A stretch of 64,000 nucleotides of DNA from Amblyomma americanum (Eukaryota; Arthropoda; Arachnida; Ixodida; Ixodidae). Shown one piece after another: positions 1 to 11,281 of the stretch. Under the pieces are notes generated by a model. The model was not told the DNA's origin and made no database searches. It saw only the letters and a list, made by a program, of their open reading frames with translations. A program made the position numbers and the translations under genes. Each line of letters begins with the position of its first letter. The stretch's first letter is position 1. The stretch covers positions 91,396,757-91,460,756 of the forward strand of contig NC_135498.1 in NCBI RefSeq assembly GCF_052857255.1. Direction: 5' to 3'.

Positions 1-509
1 GCGGGTGAAAACTTAGCGCAAATTTCCAGCCATTCCTTCGAAATCCACTGCTGGATGTCCTGGCTGATGACGGCTCCGCTTTCCCCAGAAATGGTTTTGC
101 CAACTATCTTATGGCGGTTCTTAAACCTCTGCAGCCACCCTGTGTTGTCGGCGAAGTTGTCATCACCGAGTGCAGCGGCAAACCATTTGGCTTTAGCCAT
201 TAGCATTGGGCCATCCACCGGAATGTTCTTAGCCCGCACCTCTAAAAACCACGCATAGAGAGCCTTTTCAACTTTCTCGTGGGCAGGAGCGCGCACACGA
301 CAAGCTCCCGGCGTTCGTTGCTCCGCCGCTCTCGACTTTATGTCCGCCTCGCTTTTTAACAAAGTGCTTAGAGTGCTCCAAGGAATCCCGAAGTCGTCTG
401 CCACCGTTGCACTTTTCTCGCCCGCCTCAACACGCTGAATGGCTTTCAGCTTTGTCGCAAAGTCAAGGTTCTTGCGCTTCTTGACACTGCCTGTGCTTGC
501 TGCGGCCAT
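1..509 (-). CDS. Tigger/pogo transposase (CENP-B/jerky-like), N-terminal part, open to the window edge
   Basis: An open minus frame starts at ATG 509-507 and runs 169 codons to position 1 without a stop. The N-terminus (KKRKNLDFATKLKAIQRVE, then WSTLSTLLKSEADI) is the psq/CENP-B-type helix-turn-helix that binds transposon ends in the pogo family. Residues about 75-160 match the second, Tc5/CENPB-type HTH (EKALYAWFLEVRAKNIPVDG, MAKAKWFAAAL, NTGWLQRFKNRHKI). The DDE domain should follow beyond the left edge. No frame break is visible in the part present, so the copy could be intact. The gene lies about 600 bp inside its terminal repeat. Related tick proteins are usually named tigger transposable element-derived 4 or 6; which one cannot be decided here. 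Confidence 0.85.
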   Translation of the reverse strand, partial: MAAASTGSVKKRKNLDFATKLKAIQRVEAGEKSATVADDFGIPWSTLSTLLKSEADIKSRAAEQRTPGACRVRAPAHEKVEKALYAWFLEVRAKNIPVDGPMLMAKAKWFAAALGDDNFADNTGWLQRFKNRHKIVGKTISGESGAVISQDIQQWISKEWLEICAKFSP

Positions 510-1134
510 TGCTTCCGCATCAGCTCACCACGATCCAGTCACACGTGTCGTGAGACGCACGCAAAACAATAATGAACACGAAACACAAGAACGCGCACAA
601 AACACAAGAATTCACGTGCGCAGCCTCTGCCAACAAAGCACTCAAGATGGCCACCTCCGAGGGCGACAGCGACGTACGAAAGGCACGAGCTGTGGTCGGC
701 TGAGCAAAACTCGTGAAAAAGCAACAAGAAAAAAAAGGCAAAAGGAGGAGGCCGCCGGCGCCTTCGTTCCTGGCTACCTTTTTCGAGCCGATCACTATGG
801 TTACGCGGGGGAAGGATGAGAGACATTGGGAGAGAGAGAAAAAAAAAGCTGTTCCGCAAGTCGGAGAGCGTGCGCAGCGGGAGTACAGTCCGAGCCTCCC
901 TCCCCCTCGCTCTCACATTTTTCGAGCCTTTCGGGGGAGGCGCGGAGCTCGCGGGTGCAGCGAGTGCCGAGATCGCGCAGCGTTCTATATATCCAATGCC
1001 GGGTAAAAATATCATTCGATATAAACTTACGAACTTCTATACTTTTACACAAAATTTTCAAGGGGATAATTTACGAGTTCGATACGCACAATAATTCAAT
1101 ATATGTGGGTTCGATATATCCGTGTTCGACTGTA
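1..1134 (-). mobile_element. Tigger/pogo-type DNA transposon, 5' part, cut by window edge
   Basis: The terminus at 1110-1134 reads, on the minus strand, TACAGTCGAACACGGATATA, a typical Tigger/pogo-like terminal sequence starting with the TA target dinucleotide. Downstream of it on minus lie about 600 bp of untranslated sequence and then the start of a transposase gene (509 to 1). The other terminus lies outside the window, so element length and TA duplication cannot be checked. Low-complexity A-rich and GA-rich stretches at 700-850 are part of the leader. Confidence 0.8.
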
Positions 1135-1603
1135 TCACAAACATTCTTTTCTGAATGTTGTCTTCATACAGATTAGCATTTGCATTACATTATAGCAATG
1201 CTGAAGGAATGCAGCGATATGTAAATAGCAGGCACGATGCCCAAAGCACAGAAAATGACATCGCCTTAAATGTTATTTCGGAGCACCGAAGCAACTGTGC
1301 TGCTGTTGGATTTACCAGCAAATGTTCACAGTAACACTATAAATGCTCTGTCAATAAATTGTTAGTACAGTATGAGTATTCGGCAAATAAATTAACTCTA
1401 GTAAGCACAATAAAAGCTGCTATTTGTTCCAATGAGGTACCCTTTACAAACCCCTTGGAGAGCCCAGAGAACTCTGCAGGCTGTGGAGGCGAGACAATTT
1501 TATGTCATATGTCTACAGGACAAGCTCTAGACCCAATGGAACGTCTACAGCCTTGGTGCAGATATGCATAGGATATTCGGTGGTCACCAGCAAGGTTGCA
1601 GTC
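1135..1603. other. Unassigned AT-rich flank between the Tigger end and the P-type transposase exon
   Basis: No convincing coding or repeat structure was recognised. It lies just 3' of the last recognised exon of the minus-strand P-type gene, so it may be its 3' untranslated region or decayed repeat. Confidence 0.3.
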
Positions 1604-2673
1604 TCAACTGACAGTGCTCTCAATGCTCTTCTCACTCCCAACAAAGACACTGCCATCATCTGCATCTTCGCTTGGCTTCAAACTGATGAATTCGGCAACA
1701 TCAGCACTATCATCAACCGAGAGGCTCCCATTTTGGATGTGAAGAAACAGCTGCGCAAGGGCCATTCCATGTAACGACAATCGAAAGTCCGACAGGCTCG
1801 GCACACAGCTCACTGAACCAATGGCCCCAAGCACATTCTCCAACAAGGCTGAGGTTCGTCTACCGAGGAACACACAGTTTTTAAAGTTACCTCCAGCTGC
1901 AAATGTTTCGCGCAGCTGCAGTGTAGCCAGTGTTGAGATGCACAGCCCGATCTTGGCTGACCACAGCTGCACTTCCTCTCGCGTCTGCAAGGGCAAGGAT
2001 ATGCGTGACAATGTGTCCTTGAATTCATGCATAAATGCCATTGCCTCCTTGCACTGCTCTTCTGTTGCACCTAGCGATGGCGATGTCATCAGTGATCACC
2101 AACGATCTAGCTGTTCCACAAACCAGGCTGTTGCCTCGGCCTCCACTGGAAGAAGATTGACCATGCGTAGGCAACGAAGCCCCGTCACCGTGCCCCGACT
2201 CACAACTGCTGTGGCAATGCTCACGTCCTTCTGCATGCACTCCGACCCGAGGCAGTCCACGCTGACGCCACTCACAAATCCCAAATTCTCGGCAGCATCT
2301 TTCGCAAACAGTGACCGAATGTAGTTGAAACACACCTTTTCTGAGGGCAGACCACGCTTCTCGACCACATCTCGGGGCAGAAGAATGGCCTCATTTTCAA
2401 TGAGAGTGTTCACGATGCTCTTCGTGACATGCGGTACATCGGCAAGGATCAGCAACCGCCGGTCGTTCACCTCTTGCTCAGTGGCGCAGGGGTGAAGTGT
2501 CGAGAACACGGGTCGCCTGACAGGTCGGGTCGAAACACCGCATTGTCTCCAGACAAAAAGACTGACGGTGCTCAGGTCCGTCACAAGAGCATGAACAGTC
2601 AGGCCAAGGGCTTCGCACTTTCTGATAGCACAGAAAGTGATGTCCTTGATCAAGTCGGCAAACTCGGGGCTTC
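1604..2673 (-). pseudogene. P-element-type (THAP9-like) transposase, C-terminal exon with an in-frame TGA
   Basis: The exon opens at 2673 after a strong 3' splice site (pyrimidine tract then TACAG, 2678-2674). Coding runs PEFADLIKDITFCAIRKCEA, GLTVHALVTDLST, LLILADVPHVTKSIVNTLIE. These correspond to the RNase-H-like part of P-element transposases: the HALV-D segment and the D-x-PH-x-K segment. A TGA at 2098-2096 interrupts the frame just after EQLDRW. The same frame then resumes with SLMTSPSLGATEEQ, where the family usually has W-x-x-LMTSR, so TGG to TGA is the likely change. Reading continues to a stop at 1606-1604 through a recognisable RRTSALLENVLGAIGS segment (family: RLtQDaLENlFg-iR). 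It is probably a degenerate gene, although a read-through allele or sequencing error cannot be excluded. Confidence 0.7.
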
Positions 2674-4136
2674 CTGTACAGGGAAAAAAGAAAAAATGTG
2701 GTGCAACTTAGAGCCAAAAGCAAAGCAGTATTTCGATCTTTGATGGCTCAGAGGCTATAAGAGATAGGCATCTCTCTCCTTACTGCACACGCAACTCGTA
2801 GAACTGTAACATGCGCGCAGCAAAAAGGTTACTGAAATTGCAAATAGTAATGCATGAAATGTCACATGTTCAGAACCACCCCCTGTTATAGTGATGCAGT
2901 CTCAGCACAACTGCTTTTCCAAAGGTCCTCTGAACTGAATGAGTAGAGTTTTCATTGCATTACAATAATTTGGACATTTTCCATTGTTATAAATTGAAGC
3001 CTGGTACAACAAAATTTGTTGAATGGCTTCTTGTGTGACCACCACGCGAGTGTCAAATAAAAATACAAATTAAAAACATACTGAGGTCATTCCTCGTCTT
3101 GGATTCAATTGGCCTGCACCTAAGACCACTCTAAGTCGGCCGACATCCAAACTGGACTGCTTTAATCTTTAGAATGAGCACTTTCCTTTAGAAGCAAAAA
3201 AAAAAGATACATTACTGAAACTGCCAACACATCAAGCTATTCAGGCTGCGTCTGTTTCCATGTTCCTCCTTTATAAGGCATTGTGAAAAATATAATGCAC
3301 ACTAATGCTCCTGAAGCCAAATTCCTCAGTATTTCACAAGTATAAGACCTTCACACAATGCAGTGCTGTCTGCTACAGACAGTGTTGGGCTTGTGCCAAG
3401 CCCTAGTGATGTGATAGTTTAAGATCATTAATGAGTTTCAATCATCATTCCCTTTTGGGGCAACAAGTGCTGCAGTATGAGCTTTCTCACAAAAAACAAG
3501 GGTGCTGGCTGTTTGTGAGGAACCCATCACAATCCACAGTGTAATGCCAATGGGAAAGTAATGAGAGATGAACATCAATAATGCTCTGAATGCAGATAGC
3601 TGCTGTTGAAAAGCAGAATTAAAGGGACAGCCAACTGACTTTTATTGACCATAGTTGTGTTCCAGCAACTGAATTCTCCTTTTACCGAAATAAACGAATA
3701 CATGACTCTGGTGATGAGAACGATGGGAGAACAGAATAAAATGTAATTTTTCTACATGGGATGTCACTTTCTCGTGGTAGTCGGCGCCAGCAAACCTGAC
3801 AACAAGGAGACTGGAAGCAGAAAGCTGCAAGCTTGTGCCCGTACCTGCTACTGCAGTGCCACAGAAAGTTCTCTGCTAGCAAAGCTGTAGCCTGCCATTC
3901 TATGCGGAGGGCTGAAGATGCGGGAGAGAAATGTCCACAGCAGGAGATGGTCAAGACAGAGAGAGAGAATGGGTGCGAGTATAACACATGCTGGTTAATG
4001 TTCACATCCTGGTCACACTTGGTAGTCAGCTCGCACGATAAATATGAAACCAAGTATTGCGCGTGTGCATCGGGAAGCAAAGGACAGTGTGTGTGGTAGT
4101 ATGGTCGCATGATAGATCAGCAAACGAGATCCTCAC
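2674..4136 (-). other. Intron of the P-type transposase gene
   Basis: Bounded by a GTGAGG donor (4136-4131) and a TACAG acceptor (2678-2674), joining exons in matching phase 1. The content is AT-rich. A TTAAAGGGACAGCC string near 3621 looks like one end of a TTAA-type repeat, but no partner end was found. No other coding signal was seen. Confidence 0.55.
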
Positions 4137-4382
4137 CTGCGGAGCTCGCAGAAGCAGGCTTTGGCAACAGGTGGTAGCCCAGTGTTTGCTTCCAGCGGGA
4201 GGCCAGCCCTGCTACGATGAAGACAAGGGCATCCCCCGATGGCCCCTTCGCAGCTGTGCTCAGGGTGGGTCCCAAACCCGGCTGCACTGCCACCCTCTCC
4301 AGCCAGATGGCAGCATGCCTCTCCTCTGGCCCCATGGTGGACACCTTGCACTGCAGCACAGGAAGCAGGCCGTACAGCAGTC
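4137..4382 (-). CDS. P-element-type transposase, middle exon
   Basis: A 246-nt exon between acceptor TTCGCAG (4389-4383) and donor GTGAGG. It starts and ends in phase 1 and is open throughout. Residues LLYGLLPVLQCKV, TMGPEERHAAIWLE and ALVFIVAGLASRWKQTLGYH match the segment of P-type transposases that runs from the post-HTH linker to the conserved alvfmv-Gl-WKq-Y block. Spliced to the exon at 14004-13765 and to the exon at 2673, one continuous family-like reading frame results. That agreement is the main support for the gene model. The usual DE acidic pair in the LcDEv motif reads LERV here, so a conserved, perhaps catalytic, acidic position may be lost. Confidence 0.65.
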
Positions 4383-5442
4383 CTGCGAACAGCAGCCGGG
4401 AGTGGAACAGTCCTCAAACTTCACATTTTTGAACGTAGGGAACACCACATTCCAAAGTTGAAGAACACGATGATGACAAAGTGCATTTATTCGGTCCAAT
4501 AAAGAGAAGTTTGCACCACGCAGGAGGAGCCCTCGGTCCAGGGCTCCTGCAGCAGCTGGTGTCAGTTTGGCCCACTACACCAGCCTGTGCTGGTCGTCCA
4601 GGTATGAGCTACACAGCAAGGGTGGGGTTAGGGTTGGGAATAGGGACAACTGCCGGGTTGAGCTGGTGCACCCAAATGAAGAAGTTAAAAGAACAAGTAG
4701 GAGATGGCGTCTGGCAATATGCATGGAAAAAGAAGCAGCTCTAACCTAGATGTTAAGACATCTAAAGACAATAGCTGGTCTAGCTGGTGCTTGCCGAATG
4801 GCTTTAACCTTGTAACTAGAGTGACTACATTTATGACGAATTCCTGTGGTTGATCTGGAGGAGCTTTCCTTGCTCCGTGGTGGAGAACGCATGTACCACT
4901 GATCAGGCTCAATTGGGTTGGCAAGCTCCAATGGTCATTTCGGAGCAACTCACTCTGCGACTCTGCGATGGAGCACTCTCTCCTGATCCGCAGAGCAGAG
5001 GCAAATTTCACAAACTCCAAAGGTGCGGTGCAGTCTCTTCCAGAATGGTCAGGCCAAATTAGCCTGCTTTCAGCACAGTTTGAAATGTAGGATGATAAGC
5101 CAGAGTGCTGCTTACATTACTGTTACCTCCATGCTGTATTAGCAAAATGAGCAGCCATGCTTCTTGCCCTGATTAATTCAGATGGTGGTTTAAGTAGTTC
5201 AGAGAGCAGCAGTACCAATGGTGACAAAGAGTACATGCACTACAGGATGTTTTCAAACTGCTTTGCAAGCAGTTGAAAATCACCGCAACACCGCAACGCA
5301 CAGCTAAAGAATGGTTTGGCACAGTGTATAAAGATAAATGCAGCAGACTACCTTTAATGCAAACTTGATGCAACCAGAAAATTTGTTCGTCTTAACAGAA
5401 GTGCACCTCAAGAAAGTTATCTGAGTATGCTAGGTGTGTCCA
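4383..5442 (-). other. Intronic sequence of the P-type gene, unassigned
   Basis: No exon with P-type similarity is visible. A GGGGTTAGGGTTGGG string at 4624 is a short G-rich tract, not a telomere array. Several open frames here have no family resemblance. Confidence 0.35.
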
Positions 5443-6223
5443 TACAGTAAACTCTCGTTACAAGAGACCTGGTTACAGGAGGCACTCGGTTATAAGAGAC
5501 ATCTGAAAGTGGTTTGGTTGGGTTTCTTATGTTCACCATGTTAACAGCACTGCATACAAGAAACATGGTTACAAGAGACAATTGGTTACTAACAACAACT
5601 TTTTTAGGTCCCTAAAGCAAATTCTTCACTATTTAGAACAGACACAACCCAGATATGCTCACGCAATGCGGCCAACGTCGTACCACCTCATATGTACTGC
5701 ACTTTTCATTCCCTTTCGTCGATTCTGCTCCGTTCCGCAGCTGTATGTCACACGTCACATGGTTGCGATTAATGTCTCGCTGCACCAAAATTTCCGTCAT
5801 TCTGCTTCTATAATTGCAGTCTCGCTCCTGCATCGACTGTTGAGTTCAATTTACGTTGAGTTGGATTTCAGTCTCAGCTTCCGCAGTGCCGGTCACTTTG
5901 TACACTGGTAGCCAGACTGGTCGGACTTCAGAGTTGTCGCCACGTTTACACGAGACACTTCTGTTTGACGATCTATCCGCTATAGTTTCGCATCAGACAT
6001 AGACTCAAATGTCAAAAAGTCATGTTGAAGAGAAGTCATGGGAAGTCACATTAACAATTTCCTGTTAATAATGTTAATGTGTGTGAATGTGTTTAAATAC
6101 TTTTATACCCTGATGTGCAATAAACTGATCTAGTCCGACTCCTCAGCATTTTCAGAATTTTTTGCTACAAGAGACATCTTTCTCGGGTCCCTTGAGTGTT
6201 TCTTGCAGTGAGGTTTTACTGCA
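5443..6223. mobile_element. Non-autonomous pogo/Tigger-type element (MITE-like, 0.78 kb)
   Basis: The left end TACAGTAAACTCTCGTTACA and the right end, reverse complement TGCAGTAAAACCTCACTGCA, form imperfect terminal inverted repeats of pogo/Tigger style. Motifs like TACAAGAGACA recur inside both ends (5462, 5570, 6168). The right-hand TA has decayed to CA. No transposase-like frame is present, so mobilisation in trans is inferred. Confidence 0.7.
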
Positions 6224-7645
6224 CACATGACAACAATGAATAAAATAACCATTCGGAAAACGGTAAACTGCAAACAAAGAGCACGAAACAAGCTTGCATT
6301 ACCATACTTGAATATGGTATTGGTCTAGTATTCTTTTTTCACAGTCTCATTTTTCTCACTGTATCTCACAGCAGCGGCTATTTGTGTTTGCATTTTTTTT
6401 TCTGATTTTTGTTTTCCATTCTGCTCCATGTACATTGAAGGTGCCCAGCAGGGTAGCCGTGTGTCTCACTCTTATCGGACTTGTTTTGCAGCATAGTTGT
6501 TACTAACTCCACAAGCAGGCACACCAACATGCTGCGATGCCGCCTCGGTTGGACATGTGGCCCCGTGTTTCAATGAGCCGGCCGGTGCACTTTGCACATA
6601 TGTGCCTTTTAGTCTGCGAAAGGCAATGCGTAGCATGTGATGCATGATGCACGTAATACACACAATGCCACACAGCGCCCAGATATCACTACGTTATATC
6701 TCTGTGTCAGCACTAGCACGAATGTGCCCTGCCGTTACTGCACCGGAAAGAAAGCTCCGCCACAAGAAAGCGTGCTTCTGCCACACGGGTTCTCCTCAGA
6801 TTGCACGGCAGTGCCCAGAAGCCATCTTGGGGATGTGCTTTCTTGTGTAGACGCATTTTATGTTTTTTCCTCACTTGACAGTGCCACGCAGATGCCCTGT
6901 TGAGTGCTGTTGTGCAGGGCTGCCGTCATTTGCGGTCGCTGCAAAAGTTTGTCTTAACTGAAGCCCATGTGCTCTCAGAATTCGTCTCAATCGAATTCTT
7001 CTTAATGGGAGTGTACTGTAAATTCAAAGAGCACTCTATTCTTCACGCAGAGCGTGCCGCACCAGCTTGCATCATCTGCTCAGTCGGTACATGGAGCAGA
7101 TCTAAACGACCGCAAATAAATTTCCTGCACAAGACTATTGACCTGACCATGGGTTCCTCACTTTGAAGTATGAAGCATTCGATCCCGCTAGTGATGAGGA
7201 ACCGGGTTCCACTTTATGTTAAAACTCTTGAAGTATGGGGTGCAAGCTCACCCAGAACTTAAAAACACTACTGCACTATGCCATAGGCAAGCGTCGAAGG
7301 CACATCTGTCAGTGGAGGAGGCCTTGGGTCACATATTTCACCAGATGACAATGTACGCACTGAAATGCTCATTTTATGCGGGTCACTTAGCACAGATCAA
7401 ACTGAACGCAGCACATCTTAACGTGAAGTAGTGTTCAGGAACCTGCAATATGCACTACCAGTGATGTAAGCAATTTCATCTTAACCGAAGGTAAGGTTGC
7501 AGTTCTCTCTGATGCATAAATGGATCGCCACGTCGCTGCAGACATCCAGGCAAACAAAAATTTGCTGACTTGTTTAGCAGTACTGCAACCAATCGTGGTG
7601 TCTGCTGCTAGAAAAGGACGTTGCATCTTTTAAATGCCTGCCTTC
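6224..7645. other. Unassigned intronic/intergenic sequence
   Basis: About 1.4 kb with short open frames only and no recognised domain, terminal repeat or RNA. It lies inside the long intron between the P-type exons at 13765 and 4382. Confidence 0.3.
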
Positions 7646-8525
7646 TTAAAGGGACTATGCAAAGAATTCAAAGTCGCTTGTAAATGTTTTCTATGTTTAG
7701 AAATGATGCTAATGAGCATTCACATCAAGTATAAGTTTGAAATTGAAACGGCAATTTATTCTAAATTAAAAAAAAACGTGTTTTTTAAAATTCGCGGGCC
7801 GATTGGTGTGCTCGTAGTGACCCATTTTGGAACTAAAATCGTGGAACAAAGACGTCACACAACCCATGACGTCGCCAGGCCACCACACGCTGTCATTCGC
7901 TGGAGCCACGGCAGCCATGACGTCACGGGCACACTTCCGGTAGCCGTGAAAATCGTCTGCTCGTGCCGCCGCGTGACCCTCTCGGGCAAGCACGGGCCAG
8001 GGCATTGCCTTCGCGCATATGGTTTCAATTTTCCTCTGCCACCTCCTTCTGTCGGGAGTTCCAGAGCCACTCGCACGGCTCTCCATGGGCACCATCACGG
8101 CCGTAAGAGCAAGCAGTCGCGCCTCGAGGTCCGGGTTTATTACTGCTAACTACAATACACGACAAGCAAAGAAACCCGACGCGCGCCGCAATCCAGGAAG
8201 GCGAAGAGAGACCGGAGAGTTGCTGCCGCGCCGCCGACGCTGCTGCTGGGGTGCTAGGAGCGACAACCGGAAGTTGCAAAGCGAACGTCATCTGATGACG
8301 TATTCAAAGGCGGGCCCAGTCCCAGACCTGTTTTCTTTATTTTTTTCTGGTGCCCCGCGTGTACGAGTTGAGGGGGGAGAGGAGGAGCGTAATTTTTAAT
8401 CGTCTATATCTTCGTTGTTATTGATGCTAGCTTACAAATTCTTGCGTTGGGGTGACGAGTGATGAAATGCCTATCCCTCGTCTGCTTTACATAATCTCAA
8501 TTAATTTATTGCATAGTCTCTTTAA
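7646..8525. mobile_element. TTAA-flanked element with short TIRs (piggyBac-like MITE)
   Basis: The element is bounded by TTAA at 7646-7649 and 8522-8525. Inside these are inverted ends AGGGACTATGCAA (7650-7662) and TTGCATAGTCTCT (8509-8521), which differ at one position. The length is 880 bp. The interior is GC-rich with no credible gene. TTAA duplications are typical of piggyBac and Kolobok-type transposases; which one moved it is not known. The ends resemble those of the larger TTAA element at 37099-39195 (both start TTAAAGGG). Confidence 0.8.
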
Positions 8526-9408
8526 GGTCTCTACACCTCAAAAGGCAGTGAAGAAAGCGTAGTTCTTACGCTACACTACAAGTAAAAGAAATGCATTCGT
8601 GTATGTGGGTGGAGCTAGACTTTTTTGAACACTGACAAAAAAAAAGCAGAGCCTTGCTACAGTGGCTACACAGGTGCAGCGCATGTAGTTGGATGTAACC
8701 TACACCAACTACAAAAAATAACAGCTGTCCTATTTCCCTTGACTGCTACTTCAAGCTTCTACTTCAAGCAACAAATTCAGCCAGACTGTTGCCTGTAGGC
8801 ATTATTCTGCAAAGGGTGCTAAAATGCTTTCCAAAAATAAAAATAGAAATGGTTCACAAATAGGTACATGCACAACCCAAAACCAGTTCAGACAGCCAGG
8901 TACTTTCAGTCTGCAATCAACCTACAGTTACAAGTGTTTATTAAAAGTGGTATCGTTTCTGTGTGTGTGTGCTAGTATGCATTCGTAGAGCATTTCTTAG
9001 AACTGCAGCATGCTTGCCTACGCTCACCAGTGCCACACTTTTCTCTCTGCACAACACCGCTGGCCAAGCTAGAGACTTCTACAACTGGTGGGCCTAAATG
9101 GGTAGCTGCTACCTCAGCAGCTTTCTCTGTCTGGCCAGAAAACAAAGCTCCAGCCACACTGCCACTTCAAAAACAACTCCCCCATTGTGACCTTCAGCAA
9201 ACCTCCTCACAAAGGATGAACAATCCCACCGTCCCCCAGACTAAAAACCTTCCTCTCTCAGCACTCCGGAGCATAAAGGCTCAACTTTGTAGGAAGGCTG
9301 GAAGCTGGCCTGAACAGCCCTTTTGGAGCCCAAACTTATTTGTTTCAGCAAATGAAAGAGCCAAAAAGAAATCTGCTCAGGCCTGATAGGGGTCAGACTT
9401 CGCACATA
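8526..9408. other. Unassigned sequence between two transposons
   Basis: Holds a short GT microsatellite near 8960 and no recognised gene. Confidence 0.3.
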
Positions 9409-11275
9409 TACCGTATTTACTCGCATAATGCTCGCACCCCCCCATTGGCTATCAAAAATTGAAAAATTTTTCTTCCCTGCATAATCATCGCACCCACAAA
9501 ATTACTGCCACGAGCCGTCTGCTTGTCGTAGCGATCGCCATCTATTGACTGCGGCCACAACTAACTGCCATGGTTGGGCGCGCGTGCTACTAGGCGGCAA
9601 TACTGTGCTATCATCCGCTGCCACCGCCGCTACCGCTCATCCACTCACCACCGCCACGCCATTTTGCGAAGGTGTCTCCAGCTCTCCGGTGTATCATAGG
9701 CCTCGTTTGCCTTGTTTGCGTGTTGCACCGTGCTCTTTGTGCCGCTTCGCCATGGGACGCTACGCAAGCTACACAGCTGCTTTTAAGCTAAAAGCTATTG
9801 AGTATGCGTTGGAACATGGCAACCGCGCCGCCAGCAGACACTTCGGCGTCAACGAGTTTTGCGCCTGGTATTGGAGACGGCAGCACGACGAACTCAAGAC
9901 GACTAGTAAGACGCGCCAGGCCTTCCGTGGACCGAAGACTGGGAAATTTCCTGCCGTCGAATCCTCTTTACTGGAATATATTAAGGCTCGATGAGCGGAT
10001 GGGTGTGCTGTGTCAATTGATTTGATACGGAACCAGGCGCTCATAATCGCAAGAAAGGAGGGCATCCCGGTGCAAGACTTCCGCGCTAGTAACGGGTGGG
10101 CCATACGATTTATGCGGCGCAATGGACTCTCGCTCAGGAGGCGAACAACGCTTTGCCAGCACCTGCCCGCAGCCTATGAAGAGAAAATAGTGGACTTCCA
10201 TCGATTCGTTATCGGGATCCGGCAGGAGGAAAACTTCTTGCTCTCCCAGATAGGGAACGCAGACCAAACTCCGCTGAATTTCGATATGCCCAGCAGCAGG
10301 ACAGTCGAACAGACAGGCGCTCGGACTGTGCACGTCAGGACTACAGGTGCCGAAAAACAGAGGTGCACGGTCATGCTAGGCGTGACGGCGGACGGGCGGA
10401 AGCTCCCACCGTACGTCATTTTCAAGCGGAAGACCCTCCCGAAAGGAAAGCTCCCCCCTGGTATACACGTGCGCGTCCAAGAAAAGGGGTGGATGACCGC
10501 GGACCTTATGGTGGACTGGGTGAAGACTGTGTGGGGGCGGCGACCGGGAGCGCTTCTTTTTCCGTCGCTCCTCGTGCTTGATAGCTTTCGGGGCCACCTT
10601 CAAGAGTCAGTTCGGGCGAAGTTCAAGGAACTGCGCACGGACCTGGCTGTTATACCCGGCGGCCTCACATCAATGCTACAGCCTCTTGACGTATCTTTGA
10701 ACAAGCCATTTAAAGATAACGTCCGGAGGCTGTACGCAGAATGGATGGCCGAAGGTGAAGACTGTCCGTGCAGCTGCTGTGCAGCTGGGTATCAGAGGCA
10801 TGGGGGATGATTGATGTAAACATGGTGGCCAGAAGCTTCAAGACAACAGGAATTTCGAACACCCTGGATGCGACCGAGGACCACCTGGTGTGGGACGGCG
10901 AAGAAGCATCGGAAGATGAAGAAACCATCGATTCCAGTGTCGACACGGACTCTGATGAAGAGTAGAATTGCCTGCAGGACGTATGCAACGCGAGTAGTGA
11001 CGGGGAGGTTGCGCACGGCAAATAAAGTGCTTTAGCAGCTTGAGCTTACGTTCACCCTGTACATTCATAACAAAGGTAAATTACGCTTGCCAGTAATGTT
11101 TTCGTTATATTTACAATTGCGGACCTGACAATCCTGATCTTGCACCCATTCATCTTTGCATTTAACACTCCGAAACATTTGCTTGAAAATTTTCCCCGCA
11201 TAATTATCGCAACCCCAAACTTCGCGTTGATTTCCAGGAAAAAAAAGTGCGAGGATTACGCGAGTAAATATGGTA
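9409..11275 (+). mobile_element. Near-complete pogo-superfamily DNA transposon (1.87 kb)
   Basis: Terminal inverted repeats: left TACCGTATTTACTCGCATAA at 9409, right (reverse complement) TACCATATTTACTCGCGTAA ending at 11275. Both begin with the TA target dinucleotide. Subterminal motifs of the type GCATAAT-TCGCACCCC recur at 9423, 9478 and 11199. The single internal gene (9752-10965) encodes a pogo-type transposase with a few inactivating changes. The element lies in an intron of the P-type gene in opposite orientation, and a giant inverted repeat starts 6 bp beyond its right end. Confidence 0.85.
9752..10965 (+). pseudogene. Pogo-type transposase with N-terminal HTH, broken by one TGA and one frameshift
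   Basis: Starts at ATG 9752 (MGRYASYTAAFKLKAIEYAL, a psq-like HTH). It continues with a Tc5/CENPB-type HTH region (GWAIRFMRRNGLSLRRRTTL) and the DDE integrase domain. Candidate catalytic acids lie in NADQTPLNFD, LLVLDSFRGHL and MLQPLDVSLNKPFK. A TGA at 9992-9994 follows KAR, and the same frame then resumes with ADGCAVSIDLIRNQ, so CGA to TGA is the likely event. Near 10757-10770 the frame shifts: the C-terminus WVSEAWGMIDVNMVARSFKT and an acidic tail (EEASEDEETIDSSVDT) are in another frame ending at 10965. All three catalytic blocks survive. The acidic C-terminal tail is typical of POGK/tigger-like proteins. It was active in the recent past but is not functional as read. Confidence 0.85.
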
Positions 11276-11281
11276 GTTGGC

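Noticed and set aside
439..1176. Several overlapping 86-158 codon frames in the Tigger leader
   Set aside because: Low-complexity Arg/Ser/Pro composition from GA-rich DNA; the real gene is the minus frame starting at 509.
4620..4640. Telomere-like GGGTTAGGG
   Set aside because: Only about two imperfect units in an intron; no array.
4685..5020. 111-codon minus frame as a further P-type exon
   Set aside because: No similarity to P-transposase segments, and the exon at 4382 already joins 13765 in phase.
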